Of a DNA stretch of 43,287 nt, positions 30,226-39,048 are shown one piece after another. A model generated the notes under the pieces. The model did no database searches, was not told the DNA's origin, and was given only the letters and a program-made list of their open reading frames with translations. Position numbers and translations under genes: made by a program. The number at the start of each line of letters is the position of its first letter. Within the stretch, counting starts at the first letter, position 1. The DNA comes from a virus: IMG/VR virus record IMGVR_UViG_3300036979_000130, positions 1-43,287 of that record; one strand, 5' to 3'.

Positions 30226-32361
30226 TTAGATACTCGTTGGGCTGCGCTTGGAGACGACGAAATCAGCAGCAAACTCTAGACCCGTAATGTTACAAGGGGC
30301 AGGAGAGTCAGACCTCAGATAGAGATCAACTCCGCTGCTCGATGCCATGATCTTAAAGTTCTGGCTGTCTCGGTCAGACAAGACATTTGTATTTGTGATG
30401 AATCCGATGGACCCAAGTTGTTTCCCCGTATATTTGTATTGTCGATCACTTGCAGGGGAAGTGCGAGGATCAACCACAAGTTCAAAGTAGCCTGTGTTAC
30501 GGTGATGAACCGTGAGTTGCTTTAACTGAAGAGAACCGTAGGCAGGAGTACCCTGCTGATCGCGGATATACTGACGCGATAGTCGGATATCCATATCATA
30601 CAAGACACCAAAGTCAACAGCTTGAGCGGAGTAGTTACCGTTCAGTGTAATAACGGTTGAATTCAGCACGGCAGATACCACCGTAGGAACGACTCGAGAA
30701 CCCTCTTGATTTCCCCATGCTGGGCCAAGATAGGCTGAGTTGATGTTTGGCAGAAACTTTGTTATTGTGAAAGTAGTAAGACGTGTAGTAGCGTCCCACA
30801 CACCACCAGAAGCAGAGATGGAACTATCAAACCGTGGTACATAGGATGGGTACGCATCAGAGTTACGCAAGGAGATGCGGTGCAACTGCCACGCATACGG
30901 GCTACCGTCCTCTGTGACATACGACACGACATAGAGGTAATCGTCGTAGACATCCATGCTGATGATGGCGTGGGTGACAGGGAGTGTCCATGTACACCAC
31001 GCAGATTGGATCTTCTTCTGACCTTGCCAGAACATGAAGTTCACGAAGATCTTGTTTGTCCCACTGTGGGCAAACAACATATCGTTAGATGGTGCCGCCT
31101 TTAGCTCTACAAGCGTCGAGGGCAGGTACCCATCAACATGGGCGGCAGCATCCGTAGCAATGCTTTGGGCTGTAGCCTCGTCTGTAAGGTACTCAAGCAG
31201 CTGAGACCAGGGTCCCTTAGGGGCAGACCAGTAGAGTTGAGATCCAATAATGACGGGACGAATCAAGGGCGATGTATAAGCCGTGGACGGTGTAATCTGA
31301 ACCGTGGTAGGAGTCATAGCCTCCTTGGCACGGATTTCATACTGCTGCCCAGATGCTGTGAACACAACCAATGATCGCTGGAAGCTAGCCATCCACAGGA
31401 TCTTTGTCACCTGTGCGGAGGATAGCTTTACATCAATAGGGTCTGAGTCAACAACCTGATCATAGCTGTCGTTGAAGAACGAATAGTACTCACCAGATGC
31501 AGATCCGCTAACGGTTTCCCCTGCTGAGAACCAGAGACGGTTACGGTGAATAGCAAGATCGGTGATCTTCTTACCAACAAACGAAGGACCCTTATTGGTG
31601 AGACTATCACCGCTGAGTCGTTCACCCCAAGGTATGAGAGAACCTTCAAACGTAGTAGCGCCAGTTTGGGTGATGCGAATCGGCATCGTATTTACTGTGA
31701 CCGTTCCCGTTCCGTCTTCAAACCGTGAGCCAGCCTGTCGCGTTCGAACACGCTGATACCAAGGCTGTGTTGTGGTTGATATCGCCTGATAAGCACCAGC
31801 ACTATGCCCCAAAGCATCGCTGTTGGCATACCAGTACTCAGAGTTAACGGTTGGAGGAAGGTCAAACTCTTCCCACGACTCTTTGTTATGAGCGTTAGGT
31901 CCCAACTCTACTTCTGTCCCACCAAACAGGTAGCTATTTACGTCGGGATCTAAAGCGACAGCGATAGACGTGTTCACCACAATCGTGGTGTCGTCTACAG
32001 TAATCATGCGAAGGTTGGCTGGAGCCGTGGTCACATATGTTTTAGGTTTAACCCCGTTCAACCAAGTCAGGGTACACAAAGTACCGTCAAGCGTTCGGAT
32101 CACCATTGGTGTCGTAGCGTCATTACGGTACTGAATGAAATACTTCTCTGTCGATGAGCGGTTAATCCAATGCACACCATATGTGGCAGCGTTGTTTGTG
32201 TCCCACTCCGCGACTACCGAAGATCCAGCCCTTTTCTCAACACCGCGAGACAAGTGAAGATTTACGTTGCCAGCGTCTTCAACCTGATTGGGGAACCGCT
32301 GCCCATCGGGCTGGCGACTCACACCACCAACCAGTTCAGGTATGACGATTCGTTGTTGCAT
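30226..32361 (-). CDS. Tail tubular protein B (T7 gp12-like)
   Basis: Protein of 711 aa forming the tail nozzle. The opening, IPELVGGVSRQPDGQRFPNQVEDAGNV... RGVEKRAG, is the hallmark of the family (T7: GGISQQPDILRYPDQ... GLQKRPP). The body is beta-rich with repeats such as VVFTASGQQYEIRAKEAMTPTTV and SAPKGPWSQLLEYL. AAAGGAAA precedes the ATG. It is smaller than T7 gp12 (794 aa). Confidence 0.93.
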   Translation of the reverse strand: MQQRIVIPELVGGVSRQPDGQRFPNQVEDAGNVNLHLSRGVEKRAGSSVVAEWDTNNAATYGVHWINRSSTEKYFIQYRNDATTPMVIRTLDGTLCTLTWLNGVKPKTYVTTAPANLRMITVDDTTIVVNTSIAVALDPDVNSYLFGGTEVELGPNAHNKESWEEFDLPPTVNSEYWYANSDALGHSAGAYQAISTTTQPWYQRVRTRQAGSRFEDGTGTVTVNTMPIRITQTGATTFEGSLIPWGERLSGDSLTNKGPSFVGKKITDLAIHRNRLWFSAGETVSGSASGEYYSFFNDSYDQVVDSDPIDVKLSSAQVTKILWMASFQRSLVVFTASGQQYEIRAKEAMTPTTVQITPSTAYTSPLIRPVIIGSQLYWSAPKGPWSQLLEYLTDEATAQSIATDAAAHVDGYLPSTLVELKAAPSNDMLFAHSGTNKIFVNFMFWQGQKKIQSAWCTWTLPVTHAIISMDVYDDYLYVVSYVTEDGSPYAWQLHRISLRNSDAYPSYVPRFDSSISASGGVWDATTRLTTFTITKFLPNINSAYLGPAWGNQEGSRVVPTVVSAVLNSTVITLNGNYSAQAVDFGVLYDMDIRLSRQYIRDQQGTPAYGSLQLKQLTVHHRNTGYFELVVDPRTSPASDRQYKYTGKQLGSIGFITNTNVLSDRDSQNFKIMASSSGVDLYLRSDSPAPCNITGLEFAADFVVSKRSPTSI

Positions 32362-32372
32362 GTTTGTTTCCT

Positions 32373-32978
32373 TTAGATGTTGCCATTAGCCCGCCGCGCT
32401 CCGAAGTAAGGCCAGTGGCTCTTAGTGTTCTTCATAAACGAGCCGTCAATAGACCGCATGTTTGCTGCTCGACCTTTAACACGACTCATAAACGCAACCT
32501 CAGACAACAGTTTATCCTGAGCGATCTCGCCCACGGTAGCCATCTGATACATACGAGCAGCCTGATCAGTGATCTCGAACTGACCGCCAGTAGGAAGTTC
32601 TTCGAAAGAAAGAGCAGAGACGATCTTGATGTTTAGAGGTGCGCCGATGGTGAACAGATTTGTGTTGTTGTCAACATCGAACAGGTAGGTTGGTGTGCGG
32701 CCTCGTTGAACAACGTTACGGTTGTAGTCCACACCCGTAGTGTCAACCAACAACGTGCTGTCGGGGATGTAGATAACACCCTCCGAATCGGGATACAGAA
32801 CTGACACAGTGGTGTTGCAGTTCAAACCCTCCATCTGTGTGTAGAGGGTCAGTTCATCCAAGGTTTGGATTGCAATTGTGACATCGTTTGAACCAGTGAC
32901 AGCAAGGGTGCTGACTGGGTACTCTCCGCTTGCTCGCAGGATGCGATTCACAGCGTCTAGCTTGCTAAGTGCGCCCAT
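32373..32978 (-). CDS. Tail tubular protein A (T7 gp11-like)
   Basis: Protein of 201 aa, adaptor between portal and nozzle. ALSKLDAVNRILRASGEYPVSTL is the conserved N-terminus of the family, and AARMYQMATVGEIAQDKLLSEV gives the second conserved helix. ATG 32978 has AAAGGA just upstream; a longer frame would run into the terminator. Only 11 bases separate it from tail tube B. Confidence 0.92.
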   Translation of the reverse strand: MGALSKLDAVNRILRASGEYPVSTLAVTGSNDVTIAIQTLDELTLYTQMEGLNCNTTVSVLYPDSEGVIYIPDSTLLVDTTGVDYNRNVVQRGRTPTYLFDVDNNTNLFTIGAPLNIKIVSALSFEELPTGGQFEITDQAARMYQMATVGEIAQDKLLSEVAFMSRVKGRAANMRSIDGSFMKNTKSHWPYFGARRANGNI

Positions 32979-32997
32979 GTGTTCCTTTCGAAATAAA

Positions 32998-33027
32998 ACC
33001 CCCAACTCCGATTAGGGAGTTGGGGGT
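32998..33027 (-). terminator. Strong intrinsic terminator after the SGNH-like gene
   Basis: ACCCCCAACTCC (32998-33009) and GGAGTTGGGGGT (33016-33027) form a perfect 12-bp stem with a 6-nt loop. On the minus strand TTTTATTT follows at once. This is the clearest rho-independent terminator in the window. It separates the capsid and SGNH-like genes from the tail genes. Confidence 0.9.
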
Positions 33028-33057
33028 CGGGAGCGAATTCCCTGTAAAGGGTAGAGA

Positions 33058-34818
33058 TTAACCGAGGCGGACAACCGTGATTGGGTTTAGAGAAGAAACA
33101 GTCGTGGAGCTATATACAGTGAAGGTAATCACACCAGCAGCAATAGTAACCCCAATGTCGTCAATGTCAGCAGGTGCGCCAGCAACCATGTTGAGACCGT
33201 TGTGAACAGTAACAATACCAGCCGCCTGAGCAGTCACAATACCGTGGCGGCAGCTAGCCGCAGCGGCACCAGGACAGGCCACAGCAAAGATAGCTGGGAA
33301 TGTCTCAACTTTTGGGAGAGCAATTACAGCACTATTAGCAATTGTTGGAGTGACATATTGCTGCGATTCTCCACGGAATCCAGGAGCAAAGGCGGGGACA
33401 GTGGTGGTCGGGTTTGTAGTAACGTTCGTTGCCATAGTGTTTGATCCTATAAGGGATTTGAGGACTGAGGAAGAGAGGTGTGTATAGCCAGCTTCGGAAA
33501 GATGGGCGTTGAAGACATCGGTACCAACGTTAGCAAGACTAGGATGATCAAAGAATAAACCACTTACCATAGTGGCTTGAGAGACCATCTCAGGAAGATT
33601 GGCAGCAGTAACGTTCACGCCAACCCATGTTTTGGCAGCAAGGATTGCTCGCTGACGTGTTACAAGGCGATCAGTATCGTTAACAACAAATTGGTGTGAT
33701 GTAAGAAACAAGAACGCGATGTTCTCAGGTAAACCACCAGCATCTGCCCAACCAGCTTGAAGCTTGGCGCATATGGGGCCGCCAGAAACAAGCCAGTTGT
33801 TATCATCGTTCACGGGGGTACCGTCACCGCCGTTTTGACCATTGTTGATTACAACAATGGTGCGGGCGTGTCTAGCTGGGAAAGACCCAGCTTGAGATTG
33901 GCGTTCAATAATTTCACGGAAGTAGGTTTCATAAAACCCACTGTTTGTGCCTGTAACATTTGCTGCAATAGTGATTAAGTTACCGCCACCGTGGTGGCTC
34001 AGAACATTCGATGCCCAACCTTTGCGGTTACAGTGTACGCTATTCCAACACAAAGCAAACGGATAATTCATACCGTTGGAAATACCAACACCACCACCAG
34101 CTGTGAAGATGCTGGTGGCTTGGTTTGCACGACCAGGAACCGCAGGAAAGGTGTAACTGGAATGTCCCACCTCACCGTTTGGACCAGCAAACGATATACT
34201 ACCATTCGCTGTCCCAACAGCTGCTGATAAGTGGACAGTCATCCCGCTGACGGGATCAGCCAAGGGGTTGGTTACCTTTGCGTGGACAATACGATACGTC
34301 AAGGCGCGAGCTGTTTCTAGTTTACTGGATGCATCAATATAGATACCAAGAGAAAAGTTGGCCCACTTTTGGCCCGCATACTCCTCAGACATCGGCTCTG
34401 AGATCCACGATGCACTCATACCCGCCACTTGGCCATTAACCCATAGTGGAGACTGCATTCTACCAACCACCACAGAAACGTTTGGTCCAGAACCATTTGT
34501 GGCAAAAGAAGCAGCGCGTGAAGAAGCGTTGTTACCAACACCAGAAACAGCACCTGGCCAGTGGTTCAGGGTGTAACCATAGTTTGGACCCTCTTGTGCG
34601 CCTAAAGAATACAACGGGGACGCAAACATCTTTCCAGGACTTAACGCTTCCATACCGACAGAAAAGCCGTCAACATAACCAGCAAATGTTTCACCAGTGG
34701 AGGAGAACCCAGTGTTAGAGTCCCCAATATGCACAAAGTCAACAGACGCTTTGCCGCTGATAACATCCTGAACAAACTGAGCCGCTTTATTAGAGCCGTA
34801 AATACCAAAACTTGACAT
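33058..34818 (-). CDS. SGNH/GDSL hydrolase-like virion protein
   Basis: Protein of 586 aa between capsid and tail-tube A, where T7 has nothing. Residues 25-50 (VDFVHIGDSNTGFSSTGE) contain a clear block I GDS (32-34, Ser nucleophile). IVVINNGQNGGDG (321-333) resembles block III with N329. AHLSEAGYTHLS has the block V His (H439), but the Asp three residues before it is Phe. SGNH enzymes deacylate sugars or cut esters. The C-terminal 120 residues are beta-rich and repetitive. The protein could be a head or tail decoration that modifies host surface glycans. Loss of the block V Asp may mean altered chemistry or loss of activity. Confidence 0.7.
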   Translation of the reverse strand: MSSFGIYGSNKAAQFVQDVISGKASVDFVHIGDSNTGFSSTGETFAGYVDGFSVGMEALSPGKMFASPLYSLGAQEGPNYGYTLNHWPGAVSGVGNNASSRAASFATNGSGPNVSVVVGRMQSPLWVNGQVAGMSASWISEPMSEEYAGQKWANFSLGIYIDASSKLETARALTYRIVHAKVTNPLADPVSGMTVHLSAAVGTANGSISFAGPNGEVGHSSYTFPAVPGRANQATSIFTAGGGVGISNGMNYPFALCWNSVHCNRKGWASNVLSHHGGGNLITIAANVTGTNSGFYETYFREIIERQSQAGSFPARHARTIVVINNGQNGGDGTPVNDDNNWLVSGGPICAKLQAGWADAGGLPENIAFLFLTSHQFVVNDTDRLVTRQRAILAAKTWVGVNVTAANLPEMVSQATMVSGLFFDHPSLANVGTDVFNAHLSEAGYTHLSSSVLKSLIGSNTMATNVTTNPTTTVPAFAPGFRGESQQYVTPTIANSAVIALPKVETFPAIFAVACPGAAAASCRHGIVTAQAAGIVTVHNGLNMVAGAPADIDDIGVTIAAGVITFTVYSSTTVSSLNPITVVRLG

Positions 34819-34840
34819 TGATGTGGCTCCTTAAGGAGGA

Positions 34841-34866
34841 GGGGGAGGATCAAAAGACCCTCCCCC
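34841..34866 (-). terminator. Hairpin after the capsid gene (T-phi position)
   Basis: GGGGGAGGATC (34841-34851) pairs with GACCCTCCCCC (34856-34866), with one G-T wobble, over an AAAA loop (TTTT on the transcribed strand). It stands where T7 has its main terminator, right after gene 10. No T-tract follows. A 12-bp palindrome, CTCCTTAAGGAG (34827-34838), which holds the next ribosome binding site, adjoins it. Confidence 0.65.
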
Positions 34867-34885
34867 CCACAACCAAGTTGTTTGT

Positions 34886-35923
34886 TTAGGTACCAGCGAT
34901 TTCAAAGGCGCAGTATGGACGCAGCGAACCGCCACCCATCAGCATCTTCGAGACCATGAAGTCCGACTGACGGCGAACGTCGCGGAACTTTTCGGTCTGG
35001 ATACCCATGAGGGAGAGCGCTGCAATTGCTTGCTTCTGGAAGATGACTCCACCAGTTTTGGCAAAGTTGCCCTGATATTTAGCGGGGCCAGTCGTGATGT
35101 TGCTGTTAGGGATGTGGTTCGACATGTAAACTGGAACGCCCAGAACATCGATAGCCATACCGTAACCTTGACCGTCTTGAATCTTTGGACCAGCAGCGCC
35201 AGTGTCGTTACGACCCCAGAGTGCTTGTTTATCAAGATTCACCACGCTACCGCTGTAATACGGAAGACCCAACTTACGAAGGGCATAGTACAACGGGACA
35301 TTCACAACACAAACACGGTCGTTCGTTGGGACATCTTTCTCGTCCATTGCCTGACACACAGCGCCGATTGCTTCGACAAGCTGAGCGCCGTTCTGTTCAA
35401 TACCCCAAGCGGTTTCGTCAAAGTCAACGTTAACGTTAACAGAACTATATGTATTACCACCGACAGGGAACGAGTTCGTACCCGTGTCAGTGCTAGTGCG
35501 CGCGGCAAGGATGAGAAGGGCCGCAAGTTTGCGATCCATCTGACGTGCCAATTCGCGACCGCACTCAGATGCGAGTTCGTTACGGGTATCGAAGTGGCTC
35601 ATAGCCACATCAATGTCATCCACTTCAAAGTGGGAGACCAGAGGACGATCATCAAGAGAGATCGAGTATTCCTTCGTTTCAACATCGAGACCAAGGAGTT
35701 CGGTACCAGCTTCGTGGTATTCCGAACCGATCTTCCATGTCGCTGGGAACTTCATCGTGTTACCAGAGGTCAGGGTCTTGTGATTAACGAGGCTGGTGAA
35801 TTGGTTGTACTCCTGAAAGGCGGTGAGGACTTCACCACCATAGACTGGCAACCAAAGGTCGGACGGGGTTGGGGTTCCGTTTGCGGCGTTAGAGCCAAAG
35901 CGGATAAGATTCGTAGTAGCCAT
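34886..35923 (-). CDS. Major capsid protein (T7 gp10-like)
   Basis: Protein of 345 aa, the length of T7 gp10A. It has the expected HK97-like layout: an N-terminal arm, the LVNHKTLTSGNTMKFPATWKIG segment, SISLDDRPLVSHFEVDDID, the long spine helix RNELASECGRELARQMDRKLAALL, and the C-terminal VVFQ-like strands. It begins after a 180-base leader with several RNA hairpins. The ribosome binding site is weak (GAGAAA), odd for the most abundant protein and a hint that the leader structure matters. No frameshift extension is evident. Confidence 0.95.
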   Translation of the reverse strand: MATTNLIRFGSNAANGTPTPSDLWLPVYGGEVLTAFQEYNQFTSLVNHKTLTSGNTMKFPATWKIGSEYHEAGTELLGLDVETKEYSISLDDRPLVSHFEVDDIDVAMSHFDTRNELASECGRELARQMDRKLAALLILAARTSTDTGTNSFPVGGNTYSSVNVNVDFDETAWGIEQNGAQLVEAIGAVCQAMDEKDVPTNDRVCVVNVPLYYALRKLGLPYYSGSVVNLDKQALWGRNDTGAAGPKIQDGQGYGMAIDVLGVPVYMSNHIPNSNITTGPAKYQGNFAKTGGVIFQKQAIAALSLMGIQTEKFRDVRRQSDFMVSKMLMGGGSLRPYCAFEIAGT

Positions 35924-36019
35924 TGCTTGTGTTTCTCAAATACATTGTTGCGTGATCCCTCATTGGATTGTCGTCTATCAGTTGGCCTCCAACATGGAGG
36001 GTTGAGACGGTCACAAGTG

Positions 36020-36104
36020 TGGAAAGCCCTAGCAGGAATCGATACCTGCGTTCCGCCAGAGGCGGGTAATAGACCTATACGATAGGGCAGGAGACCGAAG
36101 TCTC
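36020..36104 (-). ncRNA. UUCG hairpin plus degenerate tRNA-like fold ahead of the capsid gene
   Basis: Two adjoining RNA elements on the minus strand. First, GAGAC-TTCG-GTCTC (36104-36091), a UUCG-capped hairpin touching the previous stop codon. Second, 36089-36020, about 70 nt in tRNA order: acceptor TGCCCTA/TAGGGCT with one mismatched end pair; D arm GTA-TAGGTCTAT-TAC; anticodon stem CCGCC/GGCGG closed by only TCT; AAC; T arm GCAGG-TATCGATT-CCTGC with an 8-nt loop; then TTCCA. It resembles tRNA-Glu outside the anticodon loop. With a 3-nt anticodon loop it cannot decode. It could be a processing signal for RNase P or Z, a stabiliser, or a decayed tRNA. Confidence 0.65.
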
Positions 36105-36626
36105 TTAGGTGGCTGGAGGTTGTGGCGGCGTAGTTGGCGAGGCCAGCTTAGCCGCTAATGCAATACCAGCATTATAGGATGATTGTTTCTCTTTCGAGAC
36201 ACGGTTGTCTTCACCAGGTCGCTTCAGGAACAAACCTGTAACGAGGGAAAGACCACTGAGCAGGATGGCACCACCAGGAAGGCCGCCAAGGCCAGTCTGC
36301 GCGGCACCAAGACCAAGATCAGTCAGTTGCTGAAGAACGATGTAGCGGTCTTCAGACTCCTTGATGGCTGCGGTAAAGCGAGCCGTGTTGCTTTGGACAT
36401 AAAGGTTCCAGTCTTCCCAGATCTGGTCAACCTCTGCAAGCGAGATAGGCTTGTTGAGATCATCCACATCGAGGGACGCACGGATATCGCGCGGAACGTC
36501 AACCTTCACAAGAGAGCGCAGCTCACACCCCTGCAAGCCAATCAAGGCTGCAAAGGCAATAAGCAGGACGCAGAACCAAGTAACAGCCGCTGGATTATCG
36601 TTAAACCAATCGCGAAGTTTAGACAT
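36105..36626 (-). CDS. Two-span membrane protein with lipobox, between scaffold and capsid genes
   Basis: Protein of 173 aa, ATG 36626 overlapping the scaffold stop by 8 bases. The N-terminus (MSKLRDWFNDNPAAVTWF) leads into a hydrophobic helix ending GLQGC, a lipobox-like site, so it may be a lipoprotein. A central charged helical region (DQIWEDWNLYVQSNTARF) follows, then a second hydrophobic stretch (LPGGAILLSGLSLVTGLFL) and a Pro/Thr tail. I recognise no family. T7 has no gene here. Candidate roles are a lysis component, an exclusion lipoprotein or a minor virion membrane protein. Confidence 0.65.
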   Translation of the reverse strand: MSKLRDWFNDNPAAVTWFCVLLIAFAALIGLQGCELRSLVKVDVPRDIRASLDVDDLNKPISLAEVDQIWEDWNLYVQSNTARFTAAIKESEDRYIVLQQLTDLGLGAAQTGLGGLPGGAILLSGLSLVTGLFLKRPGEDNRVSKEKQSSYNAGIALAAKLASPTTPPQPPAT

Positions 36627-37389
36627 CTCGTACGTTTCCTGAAAGGCGAACCCGTTGCTGAACGAGGTTCTGGTAATCCGAATCAAACTTATAGCGGGGA
36701 TCTCGCATGGCCATCGTCATCTCGGATGATGTAGCAAACGGCTTCAACGTCGGCGGGATACCCTGCACGGTGTTCACTTTACTCTTAGGCTCGTTACCCA
36801 TTACTGAGGCTCGAGCTTTCAAACCAAGCAAGACATTCTGCCAACCAGGAGAACGAAGACCGTCATTGACAGCCTCGCGTTCAACGTCGGGAAGGTTCTC
36901 CTGCGCCCACTTGATGATACCCGTCAACTGCTCAGTACCGCCAACCACCTGAGCGGCAGCGGCTGCATGTTGCTGTTGCTGAGCCTTGACACCACTGATG
37001 TAACCATTGATCATGGAGTCAGGGACGTTCATCGTCTTTTGGATGTTCGCCCGTGTTTCCACGCTGAGGTCGCCCGTGGAGACCAGTTCGTGTCCCACCT
37101 TGTCCCAATCGAATTGAGGCGAGGTAGGTGGAACTGGCTTGTCTGGTACAGTGAGACTGGGAGGGAGTTGCGCCTTCTCTGGGACTGGCTCTTCAGCCGA
37201 AGGAGGCGACTTGAGTGTCGCGTTCTCCTGCTGAGTTCGAGTGAGAGTCGCCCGCATCTCTTTGTAAGACGCGATGAACTTCTCTGGGTCTCCACCGAAC
37301 TGTGGCGGTAGATTAGCGGCGTTCGACTTAGCCCACTTCTCTGCCGACACCAACTCAGGATCGTTTGGTTCTTGTTCTGATTCGCTCAT
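36619..37389 (-). CDS. Scaffolding protein (T7 gp9-like)
   Basis: Protein of 256 aa, acidic N-terminus (MSESEQEPNDPEL), Pro/Glu-rich centre and helical second half. The C-terminal ATSSEMTMAMRDPRYKFDSDYQNLVQQRVRL is the capsid-binding end conserved in T7-type scaffolds. It lies directly after the portal (TAA then ATG) and before the capsid, as in T7. Confidence 0.9.
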   Translation of the reverse strand: MSESEQEPNDPELVSAEKWAKSNAANLPPQFGGDPEKFIASYKEMRATLTRTQQENATLKSPPSAEEPVPEKAQLPPSLTVPDKPVPPTSPQFDWDKVGHELVSTGDLSVETRANIQKTMNVPDSMINGYISGVKAQQQQHAAAAAQVVGGTEQLTGIIKWAQENLPDVEREAVNDGLRSPGWQNVLLGLKARASVMGNEPKSKVNTVQGIPPTLKPFATSSEMTMAMRDPRYKFDSDYQNLVQQRVRLSGNVRDV

Positions 37390-39012
37390 TTATTGTGGTT
37401 GTCCTTGTTGCTGCGCGTTTGCAGCGCCAGACTCGGCCATCGCGCCCATAGAGGAGATAGCTTGCTGTGCGCCCATCTGTTGCAGCGACTGTTGTGCTTG
37501 TTGTTGTTGTTCTTCTTGGAGCTGCTGTGGAGTCTTGACGAGACCAACTGGCTCCAATCCGAATGACGATGTCCATTTGATTGCCCAGCCATACCAATCG
37601 ATATAAGGCTGAACAGCTTGCATTTGACCCACGACTTGCGCCCATTGCGCCAACTGAGAGTTTGTTACCTCTCGGTTCAGCGCCTCAAGTCCTGTTCGAA
37701 CCTTGAGACTTAATGGACCACCTCCTTGGATAAGCTTCATCAACTCTTTGGGTACGAGTTGATCTCGGGCCATCAAGACCATTGCGCGTTTCACAATAGG
37801 AATCTGGATGTCACGGGCAAGACCTGAGAAGATCCCGCCCAATGCCTGATCCAGTTCCTGTGCAACTTCACGGATCTCCGTTGCTGTCACGCGATCACCC
37901 GTGCGCTGCACAGATGACTGCAAGAGGAAGGTACGACCAATCTGTTGTGTAAGATCCTGACGAACCTCAGCCATAGGGCCAATGTCAATCTGCTTCAAGA
38001 GTTGAATAGGGAAGACATCGACCGCGCGAGCGGGAACAAAGTCTCCGTTACTTGTCTCTTGAAGATCAGAGACTTCCGTAAAGCCAGAGGGATCTACACC
38101 GATGCGAAACTCTGAGTTGGCTACTGCCGCCTCGACGAGTGCTTTGGTGATGGTCTCTAGGGTACGGATGTCCCCGATGTGTTCTTCAACAAGGGAGCGA
38201 CCGTAGTCTTCTCCCGCAACCCGTGACCACGACTGTGGAATGTAGGGGTTGATGTCATAGGTGCCTTCGTCTACGACGACACCACAATACTCTTTCGTGA
38301 CATACCACTTCTTTTCGTCCGAATCCCACAGAATGTCTGTGTAGAATGGAAGATGGTCAGAAGTGGGACCGTTGCTGTATGCCTCATCATGGCGGTTGTC
38401 GGTATCGACCTCAGGCCAGTCTTCAGGGACTGCCTCAGGATCGACCCACTCTCGAAGAATGATGCGCTTTACACGGCCATCTGGATAGCGGCATACAACA
38501 TACTGGTCCAAGCGATGAATGCGAAAGTTGTAATCGTCCAGACATTCAAACAAAGCATCGCCAACGACGATGAGATGTTGGAAGAGGACGAACAACTCTT
38601 GTCGAAGGTTCGTTGATGACAGCTTGTCCATGATCTTACGATCAAGACGGCTCAAGCTAGACATGGTTTCTGTAGGGTCTGCACCCTGTGGTACAAACGC
38701 CTGATCAAGTTCGAAGTTGAAGAATGGTGCCTGATTCAATGGGTAGATGGCACTCACCATACGAGATGAGAGTGACATGACACCACGCGCAGGAAGACTG
38801 CTGAAGACATCAGGCAGTTCCATAGTCTCTGAGAAGCCCTCTTCAGGGAACAGACCAGGAACCGTCAGTCGGCTACAGTCTTGTGCGCGTTGAATCTTAC
38901 CCGTTCGACGTGTGTCGAGACGGTTGAACTCTGTGGCAATTACGCCTTCAGTGTTATTAGCCAAGTGGGCCTCGATTTGGGGAGTGTGGTAAACGCGCTG
39001 TGTCCCGCGCAT
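37390..39012 (-). CDS. Portal (head-tail connector) protein (T7 gp8-like)
   Basis: Protein of 540 aa (T7 gp8 is 536). Family segments include RTGKIQRAQDCSRLTVPGLFP, SSRMVSAIYPLNQAPFFNFEL, VVDEGTYDINPYIPQSWSRVAGEDYGRS and QSSVQRTGDRVTATEIREVAQELDQALGGIF. Its dodecamer is the DNA gate at the unique vertex. The last 60 residues are Gln/Ala-rich. It opens the classical portal-scaffold-capsid order. Confidence 0.95.
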   Translation of the reverse strand: MRGTQRVYHTPQIEAHLANNTEGVIATEFNRLDTRRTGKIQRAQDCSRLTVPGLFPEEGFSETMELPDVFSSLPARGVMSLSSRMVSAIYPLNQAPFFNFELDQAFVPQGADPTETMSSLSRLDRKIMDKLSSTNLRQELFVLFQHLIVVGDALFECLDDYNFRIHRLDQYVVCRYPDGRVKRIILREWVDPEAVPEDWPEVDTDNRHDEAYSNGPTSDHLPFYTDILWDSDEKKWYVTKEYCGVVVDEGTYDINPYIPQSWSRVAGEDYGRSLVEEHIGDIRTLETITKALVEAAVANSEFRIGVDPSGFTEVSDLQETSNGDFVPARAVDVFPIQLLKQIDIGPMAEVRQDLTQQIGRTFLLQSSVQRTGDRVTATEIREVAQELDQALGGIFSGLARDIQIPIVKRAMVLMARDQLVPKELMKLIQGGGPLSLKVRTGLEALNREVTNSQLAQWAQVVGQMQAVQPYIDWYGWAIKWTSSFGLEPVGLVKTPQQLQEEQQQQAQQSLQQMGAQQAISSMGAMAESGAANAQQQGQPQ

Positions 39013-39048
39013 GTTCCCAAGGGTTTGCTGTGCGTGGAATTAGCGTGT

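Noticed and set aside
35030-36085. 351-codon plus-strand open frame
   Set aside because: It lies antisense to the capsid gene and its leader, has no ribosome binding site and has unlikely composition. It is a shadow of a strongly biased coding sequence.
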